Of a stretch of DNA of 64,000 nucleotides, positions 46,701 through 55,446 are shown one piece after another (the stretch's first letter is position 1; each line of letters opens with the position of its first letter). The stretch comes from Bifidobacterium sp. ESL0790 (GTDB lineage: Bacteria > Actinomycetota > Actinomycetes > Actinomycetales > Bifidobacteriaceae), in contig NZ_CP113915.1 in assembly GCF_029395435.1 (NCBI RefSeq), positions 868,001 to 932,000 on the forward strand, given 5' to 3'. The notes beneath the pieces were generated by a model. That model was not told where the DNA came from and did no database searches. It was given only the letters and a program-made list of their open reading frames with translations. Made by a program: the position numbers and the translations under genes.

Positions 46701-46991
46701 ATGAAATACACCCCTACTACCACGAAACGGGACTTGCGGATTATTGGGGAGCATTTTGCGGCGCAACGCAAGTTGCTCGGGTTGAGGGTCAGCGACGTGG
46801 CGAAGCGAGCGGGGATTAGCGAGACCACGGTGACCAATCTCGAGCACGGCCGACCAGTGCGCTCCGATGCGTTGATTACCGTGGCGCGGGTGCTTCAACT
46901 CGCCGATTACATGGTCAAGGCCGCCGACCCGTATTCGCACGACCTGGGCATGGTTCGCGCCGCCCAGATCCTGCCCAAGCGGGTGAGATAG
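46701..46991 (+). CDS. hipB: HipB-like XRE helix-turn-helix antitoxin/repressor
   Basis: Product of 96 residues. An XRE-type HTH is at about 24-55 (LLGLRVSDVAKRAGISETTV, then NLEHGRP). The short tail fits an antitoxin that binds HipA. The upstream palindrome and its own TATAAT support autorepression. It precedes hipA by 145 bases, more than in E. coli, where the genes overlap. Confidence 0.83.
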   Translation: MKYTPTTTKRDLRIIGEHFAAQRKLLGLRVSDVAKRAGISETTVTNLEHGRPVRSDALITVARVLQLADYMVKAADPYSHDLGMVRAAQILPKRVR

Positions 46992-47136
46992 CCCCGCAAT
47001 CCATGTTCCGAATCGAGGCAATTTGTCTACTAGACTGGTGGTGGTCTCGTTGCCAAGCTAAACAAGTAGCTAGAATGGCGAGACGACGGAATAACGCAAA
47101 AGAAGTGACGCAAAACGAGAACGGGAGGTGAAAGCC

Positions 47137-48366
47137 ATGAGTCAACAACAGGTCGAGGTCCGCATCACGGTCGGCGACGGCCAAGAGCGGATTGCCGGGA
47201 CCCTGTATTTTAACGGCCCGAGCTCCACCTTTAGATATACGTCCGAATATGTCAATGCTCCTGACTCGTTCGATCTCGCCCCCACGTTGCCCCGATCGCT
47301 TTCGCCGTTCGTCTTTGATGGTCTTGGCCCGTTTTCCGACTCGGCGCCCGACCGCTGGGGCCGAAAGCTGCTCGAGCGGAATCTGAAACGACGTAATTTG
47401 CCTGAATCCGAGTATCTACTGGGCGTCAACGATGTCACACGCCAGGGCGTGGTCAGGTTTTTTACCGATGGAACGGCGCTCGCAGGCGATGAAGGTGTGC
47501 CGGCGCTGACGGATTTGGCGGAGCTGCTGAACACCGCGGATGCCGTGGAGGAGCGTCGCGAGATTGACGATACCGCCTTGCGCAGGCTCTACCGCGCGAC
47601 GGGTTCCTTGGGTGGCGCCCGTCCCAAGGCGTCCGTGTTCGATCGCAATGCGTTGTGGCTGGCGAAGTTCCCCAAGCCGAACGGCGACGATTGGGACGTC
47701 ATCGGTTGGGAGGCGGTTACTCTGGAGTTGGCCGCGCAGGCTGAAATCGACGTGCCCGAGCATCGGGTCATCAAGATCAAGGATGTTGACGGCCGTCAAC
47801 GTAGCGTACTGCTGACGAAGCGTTTTGACAGGGGAGAAGGCGGTTCCGCCGAAATCTTACGGCGTATTCCCTATATTTCTGCCATGACGGCGTTGGACGC
47901 GAAGGACGGCGATGGTGGGGATTGGCTGGATTTGGTCGAGTTCGCACGTGGATGCGGCATTAACGTTCATGAGCTTTGGCGCCGCGCCATGTTCGGCGCG
48001 GCCATTGGCAATCTGGACGATCATCTGCGCAATCATGGATTCCTGCGCTCGGTCAAGGGTTGGGAGCTTTCGCCGGCCTTTGATCTTAATCCTGAGCCGT
48101 ATCAAAACGCGGAGGACGATCGGCATCAACTCGCTTTGTTTGGCGACGGCCACGTAGACGTTGCCGCGTTGATGGATTCCGAATCATTGGAATTGTTCGA
48201 TGTTGCCGAAGCGGATGCTGACGATTATTTGAAAACGCTGCAATCCGTGGTCAAGCAGGCTGCGCCTAGGGCACGGCTCCGGCAGATCGACAGTCGTTCT
48301 GTCGCGGTGATGGAGTCGCGGTTCGGGCGGACGTTGGATGAGCTGGAACGTTTGTGGAAACGATAA
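47137..48366 (+). CDS. hipA: HipA-family Ser/Thr kinase toxin
   Basis: Product of 409 residues, of normal length. The N-subdomain covers about 1-130. The nucleotide-binding segment is GSLGGARPKA (156-165), the catalytic loop NLDDHLRNHGF (292-302) with Asp 294 and Asn 299, and the metal-binding Asp in SPAFDLNPEP (Asp 316). E. coli HipA phosphorylates glutamyl-tRNA synthetase, causing growth arrest and persistence; the substrate here is untested. All catalytic residues are intact. ATG 47137 has GGGAGG 8 bases upstream. Confidence 0.92.
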   Translation: MSQQQVEVRITVGDGQERIAGTLYFNGPSSTFRYTSEYVNAPDSFDLAPTLPRSLSPFVFDGLGPFSDSAPDRWGRKLLERNLKRRNLPESEYLLGVNDVTRQGVVRFFTDGTALAGDEGVPALTDLAELLNTADAVEERREIDDTALRRLYRATGSLGGARPKASVFDRNALWLAKFPKPNGDDWDVIGWEAVTLELAAQAEIDVPEHRVIKIKDVDGRQRSVLLTKRFDRGEGGSAEILRRIPYISAMTALDAKDGDGGDWLDLVEFARGCGINVHELWRRAMFGAAIGNLDDHLRNHGFLRSVKGWELSPAFDLNPEPYQNAEDDRHQLALFGDGHVDVAALMDSESLELFDVAEADADDYLKTLQSVVKQAAPRARLRQIDSRSVAVMESRFGRTLDELERLWKR

Positions 48367-48536
48367 AGAATAATAGAAAACGATACGAAGCAATAGAGAA
48401 ATTGCCGAAAACAATGATAGCTAGGCTCGCGGGGTTGAGTCTATTCGCGTAATCGCGGTTTTGGCAGCATAATGAGTATGTACGTTTCGTCAGCAACGAT
48501 GGACGGAGCGATGAGTATTTTGCGAAAGGAATCGAT

Positions 48537-49223
48537 ATGGTAGATCAGCGACGAGTGGTGATTCTGGGCGGGCATGGCAAGGTGGCGCTGCTGGCCGAGC
48601 CGAAACTGGTGGACGCGGGCTTCGACGTCGACGCTGTGATTCGCAATCCCGGGCAGTCCGAGGATGTGCGCAAGGCCGGCGCGAATCCGGTCGTCTTCGA
48701 CATGGAGCACGCCAACGTCGATTCCTTCGTGGGGCTTTTCGAGGGCGCCGTGGCCGTCGTGTTCTCCGCCGGGGCCGGTGGCGATGACGCTGTGCGCACC
48801 CACGCCGTGGACTACCAGGCCGCCGTCAACGCGATGGACGCCGCCGAGAAGGCCGGTGTGCGCCGCTTCGTGATGGTCTCCTACGACACCGCCAGCCGCG
48901 ACCCGAAGTCGATGGGCTGGCCCGAGTCGTTCGTGCCCTACGCCCAGGCCAAGCACGACGCCGACGCCCACCTGCGCGAAAGCTCGCTGGACTATACGAT
49001 TCTCGGCCCCGGCCTGCTCACGCTCGAGCCTGAGACCGACAAGATCGTGTTGAGCGACGACCACACGATGATCGACGGCAAGCCGGCCACCGCGGAGCAG
49101 CGCGCCACCTCGCGTGGCAACGTCGCGGCCGTCATCGCCCGCGTGTTGGGCGCCGACGTGGTCAAGCGCAAGACCATCGCCTTCTACGACGGCCAGACGC
49201 CGATCGATGAGGCGCTCATGTGA
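48537..49223 (+). CDS. NAD(P)-binding atypical SDR (NmrA/YwnB-like)
   Basis: Product of 228 residues with the Rossmann motif VVILGGHGKVALLAEPKL at the N-terminus and the second strand AVIRNPGQ. The catalytic YxxxK motif appears as YAQAKHDAD (Tyr, Lys at spacing 4). The group (SDR a5) includes flavin reductase-like and NAD(P)-binding sensors. Start ATG 48537 follows GAAAGGAA. It stands alone. Confidence 0.85.
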   Translation: MVDQRRVVILGGHGKVALLAEPKLVDAGFDVDAVIRNPGQSEDVRKAGANPVVFDMEHANVDSFVGLFEGAVAVVFSAGAGGDDAVRTHAVDYQAAVNAMDAAEKAGVRRFVMVSYDTASRDPKSMGWPESFVPYAQAKHDADAHLRESSLDYTILGPGLLTLEPETDKIVLSDDHTMIDGKPATAEQRATSRGNVAAVIARVLGADVVKRKTIAFYDGQTPIDEALM

Positions 49224-49493
49224 GTGTCGGCTGGGTGCGTTCGCTGAGGTGAACGTCGACTGTAGCTTTTGATGTCACTGTTCCTGATGGCATCGTCCGT
49301 TGGGGACAGTGATTTTTTATGCCGGTTTGGCTTCGGTTTTGTCTCGCTGATTTTGCTGGTCAATTCGTATTGGAATTCGCCAGTCAACTTTCGACTCGAT
49401 GATAATTCAGAGCCAATCTCAAACGCCGCCCTGCCAACGCCGTGTGGTTAGATGGATTACCAAGAGATGCCCAAATTACGCGAAAGGCCAGTG

Positions 49494-49703
49494 ATGCAAC
49501 AGAAACAGTACGTGTGCGAGAAGTGCGGTTGCCAGCGCTACACCTCCGACCAGTTCCAGGCCACCGGCGGCGAGTTCGCCAAGCTCTTCAACGTGCAGAA
49601 CAAGAAGTTCATCACCATCAGCTGCGCACAATGCGGCTACACCGAGCTCTACCGCGCCGAGACCGACGCCGGCATGAACGTCCTCGATTTCCTGATGAAC
49701 TGA
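49494..49703 (+). CDS. Small zinc-ribbon protein (COG3478-like)
   Basis: Product of 69 residues. Two CxxC knuckles are visible, CEKCGCQRYTS and ISCAQCGYTELY, about 35 residues apart. Likely a nucleic-acid-binding zinc ribbon; nothing more specific can be said. ATG 49494 has AAAGG 6 bases upstream; in-frame ATGs at 49452 and 49467 would add 14 or 9 residues and are not supported by ribosome sites. Confidence 0.7.
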   Translation: MQQKQYVCEKCGCQRYTSDQFQATGGEFAKLFNVQNKKFITISCAQCGYTELYRAETDAGMNVLDFLMN

Positions 49704-49928
49704 CGCCGCGCTGTGTCGCGGTGGGGGAGTGGTGCTGTTTCGCGGCGGTGCAGTGACGCGACGCGACGTGACACAGACTTCGAGGTGGCGGCATGTCGTG
49801 GTTTGAACGTCATGGCTTTCATTGATTGGCTGGCTATGGCGTTTTCGTATATTTTTGATTTCGTGTCACCCCTGTCATTCCCGGGCCCGGCGCGCTAGGC
49901 TGAACCGTAGGACTCAAAGGAGCGGCGT

Positions 49929-50288
49929 ATGGAAATCGCGTTGAAACGGGTGTATGAGGCGGCAAGTGATTCGGACGGCTATCGCGTGCTGGTCGATCGC
50001 CTCTGGCCGCGCGGCATCTCGAAGGCGAAGGCCAAGCTCGATTTGTGGCTCAAGGATGTCGGCCCCAGCACGGAGCTGCGCAAGTGGTTCGGTCACGATC
50101 CCGCGAAATTCGATGAGTTCGCCGAGCGCTACCGCAAGGAGCTCGAGGCCAACCAGACGGTGGTCGATCAGCTCGCCGATATCTGCCTCGGCAATCCACG
50201 CGTCACGTTCCTTTATGGCGCCAAGGACCCCGAGCACAACCAGGCCGTGGTGCTGCGCGACTATATGCGGGGGCATCTGCGTCGCTGA
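49929..50288 (+). CDS. DUF488 family protein
   Basis: Product of 119 residues. The DUF488 hallmark RVYEAASDSDGYRVLVDR, LWPRGISK and YGAKDPEHNQAVVLRDYM are seen. It is a small soluble protein of unknown role, probably a metal- or nucleotide-binding enzyme. ATG 49929 has AAAGGAGC 6 bases upstream. Confidence 0.87.
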   Translation: MEIALKRVYEAASDSDGYRVLVDRLWPRGISKAKAKLDLWLKDVGPSTELRKWFGHDPAKFDEFAERYRKELEANQTVVDQLADICLGNPRVTFLYGAKDPEHNQAVVLRDYMRGHLRR

Positions 50289-50407
50289 ATCCATGCGCTC
50301 GCGCGACAGTCAGGTCGTCCGTCAAAGGTCAAAAAATACCGGATTGTTGACGTCAAAAAATGGCGGTTACGCCACATAGATACCTTTTGATGGAGTATGA
50401 TGGACGT

Positions 50408-50833
50408 ATGGCAACAGTGACGTTATCGATCCCGCGGGCACGGCGGCGTGAGCGTGCCATCTCCGATTATTTCCGCATGTGGGTCACGCGCGATTTCGAC
50501 CGGTTGGACTCGTATTTCGCGCCCGATTGCGTCTATGAGCAGTGCACCGGCCACATCTACGAGAACCGCAACCAGATTCATCTGTGGGTCGAGGACGAGC
50601 TGGACCACCTCTCCGTGCTCAACTGGAAGGCGCTCAACTTCACACACGCGCGCGGCCGCGAGGGCCAGCCATCGATCACCGTTTCCTGGACGTTCTGCGG
50701 CCAGCTGGACGGCGGCGAGGCGCACGACGCCGACGGGGTCTCAGTCGTGGAATTCAATCGCCAGAACAAGATCAAGCGCTTCCGCGATTTCGAGGCCAAG
50801 CATCGCCGCAACTACCCCTACAAAGGCGAGTAG
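50408..50833 (+). CDS. NTF2/SnoaL-like protein
   Basis: Product of 141 residues of the SnoaL-like alpha+beta fold. The segment RAISDYFRMWVTRDFDRLDS leads to YFAPDCVYEQCTG, and the C-terminus FNRQNKIKRFRDFEAKHRRN closes the barrel. Such proteins may bind small ligands; function unknown. ATG 50408 and ATG 50390 are alternatives. A hairpin with TTTAT follows the stop. Confidence 0.75.
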   Translation: MATVTLSIPRARRRERAISDYFRMWVTRDFDRLDSYFAPDCVYEQCTGHIYENRNQIHLWVEDELDHLSVLNWKALNFTHARGREGQPSITVSWTFCGQLDGGEAHDADGVSVVEFNRQNKIKRFRDFEAKHRRNYPYKGE

Positions 50834-50858
50834 AGTGGCAGGTTTATTGCAAGTTGCA

Positions 50859-50898
50859 GAAACGGGTCGTCGTTCATCAATAACGATGGGCTCGTTTC
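50859..50898 (+). terminator. Terminator of the NTF2-like gene
   Basis: GAAACGGGTCGTCGTT pairs imperfectly with AACGATGGGCTCGTTTC, followed by TTTATCTG. Confidence 0.6.
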
Positions 50899-51146
50899 TT
50901 TATCTGTAGCGGGTAGTCTGGAATAGTTGGCTTTGGAATCCGTTTTCAGCACGGATCAAAGGGGATGCGCGAAAGCGTTCATTAAGAATCTCGTATTGAC
51001 CGTTTTTCGGCACGAGGCTTTCGGGATGCTGGAGACCGTTCATTTGGCAGCCGGTAGTGATTGTTTTTCTGCATGGGCGAATCAAGATGCTGAAAATCAT
51101 TCAGGTAAGCGGAATTTTGTCTGATGGAGTCGCTGTTGCTTCAAAA

Positions 51147-51167
51147 GTTGAGTCGAGAAGACTCAAG
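51147..51167. promoter_or_regulatory. HspR-type HAIR operator of hsp20
   Basis: GTTGAGT-N7-ACTCAAG differs in one base from the HAIR consensus CTTGAGT-N7-ACTCAAG used by the actinobacterial HspR repressor. It lies 169 bases before the hsp20 start, in the right place for a regulated promoter. Confidence 0.75.
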
Positions 51168-51335
51168 TTTTGTTCTCCGTGGGTAAAATTCGGGAAGCGC
51201 GGGCGGGAATAACGGTTGAACTAAGTGACAAGATAAAGACTTGGAGCCGCAAGGTTCCCGAGCCCGGGGCGTCAAGGCGACCAGATGGCCGCCGCCAACG
51301 CGAGGGCTTTCCTCCTTAGTCAAGGAGTATTGATT

Positions 51336-51791
51336 ATGGCTATGTTTCCGGCTTTGATGCATGATGCGTTCTCTGATATGTTCGACGATCCGTTCTTCGC
51401 GGGCTGGGGCGATTCCAGCAGCCGCATGGGCAACCCGATCTCTTCGGCCAACATGATGAAGACCGACGTTCGCGAGACCGACAAGGCCTACGACGTCTCC
51501 ATCGACATGCCTGGTTTCAACAAGGACGACATCGCCCTCGAGCTGCACGACGGCTATCTGACCGTCTCCGCCGAGCGCGACGAGAACCATGACGAGAAGA
51601 ACGATGAGGGCAAGTGGCTGCGCCGCGAACGTTACGCCGGCACCTGCTCGCGTAGCTTCTACGTCGGCGACGAGGTCAAGGAATCCGACATTCACGCGGC
51701 CTATAAGGATGGCACGCTGAGCCTGGAGATTGCCAAGGTTCAGCCGCAGCCCAAGGTCGAGGCCAAGCACCAGATCGCCATCGAAGGCTGA
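51336..51791 (+). CDS. hsp20: Hsp20 small heat-shock protein (alpha-crystallin domain)
   Basis: Product of 151 residues. The alpha-crystallin domain runs from about 42 to 140, with DVRETDKAYDVSIDMPGFNK at the start and SLEIAKVQPQP at the C-terminus; no IxI motif is obvious, but AKHQIAIEG may act as one. It holds unfolded proteins for refolding during stress. ATG 51336 is 8 bases after AAGGAG. A HAIR site upstream points to HspR control. Confidence 0.94.
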   Translation: MAMFPALMHDAFSDMFDDPFFAGWGDSSSRMGNPISSANMMKTDVRETDKAYDVSIDMPGFNKDDIALELHDGYLTVSAERDENHDEKNDEGKWLRRERYAGTCSRSFYVGDEVKESDIHAAYKDGTLSLEIAKVQPQPKVEAKHQIAIEG

Positions 51792-52418
51792 TAGGGCTGG
51801 TTCGCTGGTCTGATTTCAGGCTGATATTCGATAAAGACCCGAGTCGGGTAGTGATTCCGTAATCCAACTGCCCGACCCAGGCCGAACTCTCAGATTAGGT
51901 CGGCCAAGACCGAACTTCTGATTCATTGAAGGTGGGCCATCGCACGATATACGTGGCTGTGAGTGAACGCCATCGCGCCGGCCGTTACGAGCAAGGGTAC
52001 AAAGGGGAAGTGCCCGGATTCGTAGCGACCGACGCGATGGCGTTTTTTGATTTGGTTTGACCCAGATATGTCGTCCATTATCGTCTGGCATGTCTGGCAC
52101 GGCAGGGTTTTCGCGGTCCTGGTAGTTTTCAATAGTTTGCGACTAGCGTTTTAAGTAGTTCGGTTGTGAGATGATTCCAGATAGCTAGCGCTCCCTATGG
52201 CCGCTAGCTATCCATTGCAGCTTTTGGCGATTCCGGGCGATTCTACGGATTCCCTCGATTCAGAGTAGTTCCGCTGAACCGAAGTGGTCTTCGTTTGCCA
52301 TCAGTGCCGATTTGCGTTTTAGTCATTGCAGCTCAGTCCTTAGTAGTCTCTGCCAACTTCTATTAGAGGAACTTCATCCGTCAGCTGCTCGCACTCCGCC
52401 AACTTTCGCCAGAAAAAC
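51792..52418. other. 627-base gene-free region between hsp20 and the oligopeptide-binding protein
   Basis: Convergent intergenic stretch. Contains hairpins at 51843-51876 (GTCGGGTAGT, hsp20 terminator), 51880-51905 (GGCCGA/TCGGCC) and 52180-52212. No credible coding frame was found. Confidence 0.6.
52180..52212. repeat. Perfect 11-bp inverted repeat
   Basis: GATAGCTAGCG and CGCTAGCTATC enclose 11 bases. No U-run, no neighbouring gene within 200 bases; function unknown. Confidence 0.55.
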
Positions 52419-54068
52419 TTACTTCGTGAGCTTCTCATACTCCGGCAGACCCATGTAGTTGAACGAGACATGCCCGACGCCCTTGGCGCTGCCTGCCGCC
52501 ACATTGGCGTACCACAGCGGAATCACGGGCAGATCGCGCAGCAGCGTCTCCTCGGCCTGGTGGTAGGTGGCCACCGAGGTCTTGAGCGAGGGCTGGGCCG
52601 CGGCCTGGTCGATGAGCGCGTCGAACTCCTGGCTCTTGTAATCGCCGTTGTTGAGCCCCTTGCCGTCGGCCGCCGACGAGTCGTAGGCCTGCACCAGGTA
52701 GCCTTCGGGGTGCGGATAGTCGGATTGCAGCCCCTGGACGAACGCCGCGTTGATGGTGCGGTTGTGGATGGCCCCGCTGAACTCCTTCTGCGTGGGCATC
52801 GCATAGGCCGAGGCGTTGATCGAAAGCGTGTTCTTGATCGAGTTGACCACGGCCTCCACCCACGGCTTGAACCCGCTGTCGGCGCTGTAGGCCAGGCGGA
52901 AGCTGCCATCGAATGGCGCGATCGCGTCCGCCTGCTCCCATAGTTCCTTGGCGCGTTGCGGGTCGTAGCCGATGGCCGAGGCGCCCTTGAGCGACTTGGT
53001 GTGCCCGGTGATGGTGGGCGCGGTGAAATCGGTGGCCACGCTGGCGGTGCCGTGCAGCACCTTGGTGGTGATGTCTTTGCGGTCGATCGACAACGAGATG
53101 GCCTCGCGGCGCAAGCGCCCCTCCTCGCCGGTGAAATGCTTGAGGTTCTGCGGGATTGTGAACGACTTGAACGCCGGGCCTGGCTCGTCGTAGGCCTTGA
53201 TGGCGTTGTCGGTGCGGAAGCTGGTGAGCGCCGAGTTGGGGATGGCGTCGAGCACGTCGAGGTTGCCGCCCTCCAGATCGGCGTAGGCCGTGTCGACGTT
53301 GGTGTAGAGCTTGAAGGTCACGCCCTTGTTCGCGGGCTTGCGCGGGCCGTTGTAGCTCGGGTTCGGGGTGAGCCTGATCTCGCGGTCGTGGGTCCAGCCG
53401 GCCAGCTTGTAGGGTCCGTTGCCCACCGGGTGCTCACCGAACGCCTTGATGTCGCCATAGGCGCTCGAGGGCATGGGCAGGAACGCCACGTCGCCCACCT
53501 TGTAGCCGAAGGACGAGTCGTGGCCGTTGATGTCGACCTGCAGCGTGTTGTCGTCGAGGGCGTGCAGGCCCGAAAGCTGGGCGTGCGGGTCGCCCTTCTC
53601 GTTCTGCAGCGCGTCGTAGCCGGCGATGGTGGAGAAGATCGAGGCGCCCATCATCCCGTTGGCCGCGTTGGCCGCGAACGACCACGATTTCGCGTAGGTG
53701 TCGGCGGTGATGCGCTCGCCGTTGGAGAATTTGAGGCCCGGACGCAGCTTGATGGTGTATTGCGAGGCGTCGTCGTTCGGCGTGATGGATTGCGCCCCGG
53801 CGTCGACCACCTTGCCGCCCTTGCCGAAGGTCACCAGCCCCTCGAAGATCTGCGTGACCACCTTCCAGCCGGCGGTGTCGTTGGTGTCGGAGGGGATGAG
53901 GCCCGAGGCCGGTTCCACGTTGTTGACCATGATCGGCTGGTCGGATTGGCCCGACGCGGATGATCCGCCGCTCCCGTTGGACGCTCCGCAGCCGCTGACG
54001 ACCAAGGCGACGCTGAGTGTGAGCGCCAGGCCCGCGAGGGCGGCTTTGACGGTTTTTCGTGCGGACAT
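52419..54068 (-). CDS. Oligopeptide/dipeptide ABC substrate-binding lipoprotein (SBP family 5)
   Basis: Product of 549 residues with a lipoprotein signal peptide: hydrophobic core ALAGLALTLSVALV and lipobox VSGC, the lipidated Cys at about 27. Features of SBP family 5 include VTQIFEGLVTF, KFSNGERITADTYAKSW and LPVIPLWYANVA. Substrates are typically oligopeptides or possibly other solutes. No permease or ATPase gene lies beside it, so it must use a transporter encoded elsewhere. ATG 54068 follows GAAGAGG. Confidence 0.91.
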   Translation of the reverse strand: MSARKTVKAALAGLALTLSVALVVSGCGASNGSGGSSASGQSDQPIMVNNVEPASGLIPSDTNDTAGWKVVTQIFEGLVTFGKGGKVVDAGAQSITPNDDASQYTIKLRPGLKFSNGERITADTYAKSWSFAANAANGMMGASIFSTIAGYDALQNEKGDPHAQLSGLHALDDNTLQVDINGHDSSFGYKVGDVAFLPMPSSAYGDIKAFGEHPVGNGPYKLAGWTHDREIRLTPNPSYNGPRKPANKGVTFKLYTNVDTAYADLEGGNLDVLDAIPNSALTSFRTDNAIKAYDEPGPAFKSFTIPQNLKHFTGEEGRLRREAISLSIDRKDITTKVLHGTASVATDFTAPTITGHTKSLKGASAIGYDPQRAKELWEQADAIAPFDGSFRLAYSADSGFKPWVEAVVNSIKNTLSINASAYAMPTQKEFSGAIHNRTINAAFVQGLQSDYPHPEGYLVQAYDSSAADGKGLNNGDYKSQEFDALIDQAAAQPSLKTSVATYHQAEETLLRDLPVIPLWYANVAAGSAKGVGHVSFNYMGLPEYEKLTK

Positions 54069-54369
54069 GCGACGACCTCTTCTCGTTGGGTCACGTGGGT
54101 TTGGCGCGACCATTTACTGCGTTCTTTCAACACTATCGGAACAAACGTCTGTCATACGCCGAACCGATAGCGTCTTAAGCGAAGAGTGAACGCAGGGCTA
54201 TCGACGTTGCCTATGACGTCTTATCGGCACCATGCCGCCATTATGGGCTATGATGAGGGCATATGGGGCGGTGCGCGGTGCCGGCGTCGTGATTTTGACG
54301 CATGTTTTGGATGTATCGGGTGCGCGGCCGCGGTCGACGAGGATATCAGGAATACGAGGTTGGATATAT
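54069..54369. other. Divergent region before the phosphatase gene
   Basis: This 301-base gap holds a short inverted repeat (CTATCGG with CCGATAG, about 54133-54172) near the lipoprotein promoter and the GAGG ribosome site of the downstream gene. No further signal was found. Confidence 0.4.
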
Positions 54370-55182
54370 ATGGGAATGCCACTGGATCTCTATGTGATAC
54401 GACATGGCGAGTCTGAGGCGAACGTCATCGTCAAGGCGGGGGAGAAGGGCGACGATTCCCTCTTCAAGCAAGACAATGTGACCGTGCCCGACCGCTCGTG
54501 GCGTCTGACGGCCACGGGCCGCAAGCAGGCCTATTGCATCGGCCGCTGGCTCGTCTCGCAGCAGCAGCTCTTCGACCGCTACCTCGTCTCGCCGTATGTG
54601 CGCACGCGCGAGACGGCCGCCACGATGGCCCTACCCAAGGCCAAATGGGAGGAGACCCGCGTGCTGCGCGAGCGCTCGTGGGGCGAGATCAGCACGGTGA
54701 CGCAGAAGGAGTTCAAGACCAATTACGCGCGCAACTGGATCTTCAAGAAGACCGACCCGCTCTACTGGCGTCCGCCGGCCGGCGAGTCCATCGCCGACGT
54801 GGCCGAGAACCGCGCGCACAATCTGCTCACCTCGCTCAACCGCCGTGCCGAGGCGCAGTCGGTCATCGCGGTGAGCCACGGCGATTTCATGCTCTCGCTG
54901 ATGCTGACGCTCGAGGACCTCTCCGACGAGGAGTTCCTGCGCCGTTCCGACAGCGAGGAATGGACGATCACCAACTGCACCTGCCTGCATTATTCACGGC
55001 GCGATCCCCACACCGGGCGCACCGACGAGCGCGTGCGTTGGGAGCAGACCGCCCGTCCCGTGCTCGACAAGGCCACCGGCAAGTGGGAGGTGGAGGTCCG
55101 GCCCTGGCGCGAATTCCAGCGGCCCATCCTCTCCAACGGCGACTTGGTCGACGTGGTGCAGGCGGTCGACCCGCATCTGTAG
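54370..55182 (+). CDS. Histidine phosphatase superfamily protein (phosphoglycerate mutase-like)
   Basis: Product of 270 residues. The catalytic RHG motif is in YVIRHGESEANVIV, and the second His in VIAVSHGDFMLSL. The substrate is not known; the size fits broad-specificity phosphatases. The start is ATG 54370 with GAGG about 10 bases upstream; ATG 54376 is possible. Twin palindromes follow the stop. Confidence 0.88.
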   Translation: MGMPLDLYVIRHGESEANVIVKAGEKGDDSLFKQDNVTVPDRSWRLTATGRKQAYCIGRWLVSQQQLFDRYLVSPYVRTRETAATMALPKAKWEETRVLRERSWGEISTVTQKEFKTNYARNWIFKKTDPLYWRPPAGESIADVAENRAHNLLTSLNRRAEAQSVIAVSHGDFMLSLMLTLEDLSDEEFLRRSDSEEWTITNCTCLHYSRRDPHTGRTDERVRWEQTARPVLDKATGKWEVEVRPWREFQRPILSNGDLVDVVQAVDPHL

Positions 55183-55189
55183 AGATTCG

Positions 55190-55227
55190 CGTGGACACTT
55201 TTTGGGAGCCTTTAAAAAGTGTCCACG
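55190..55227. repeat. First of two matching palindromes
   Basis: Perfect 14-base arms CGTGGACACTTTTT/AAAAAGTGTCCACG with a 10-base loop, 7 bases after the phosphatase stop. A smaller GGGG...CCCC hairpin lies between it and the second palindrome. Confidence 0.85.
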
Positions 55228-55272
55228 AAAAGGGGCGTTTTCACCCCGAAAAGTAACAAAATCGCACAGTTT

Positions 55273-55310
55273 CGTGGCCACTTTTTAAAATCCTCAAAAA
55301 AGTGGCCACG
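55273..55310. repeat. Second palindrome, covarying with the first
   Basis: Perfect 14-base arms CGTGGCCACTTTTT/AAAAAGTGGCCACG with a 10-base loop. It differs from the first only at one arm position and its partner (A-T to C-G), so pairing is retained. The loops differ. Either element could terminate transcription. Confidence 0.85.
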
Positions 55311-55446
55311 CCTTGTTCATTGCCGACACGCCGTGTTGTCCACGCCGCCGCTAAAATCATTCAAGGCGCGCGACGAAGTGAAGGCCGCGCGGTGAATCCC
55401 CTATTTTCAATTAGTGGACGAAGTATGCCCAAAAGGAGAGCGAAGG

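Larger units (their letters stand above)
50834..51335. other. 502-base region upstream of hsp20
   Basis: Contains the terminator of the preceding gene, an A/T-richer stretch with no credible frame (a 65-codon frame starting with TTG at 50927 has no ribosome site), and the HAIR operator at 51147. The ribosome site AAGGAG at 51322-51327 belongs to hsp20. Confidence 0.55.

Noticed and set aside
50927-51124. 65-residue plus-strand frame upstream of hsp20
   Set aside because: TTG start without ribosome site, no similarity to known small proteins, and position between terminator and HAIR site.
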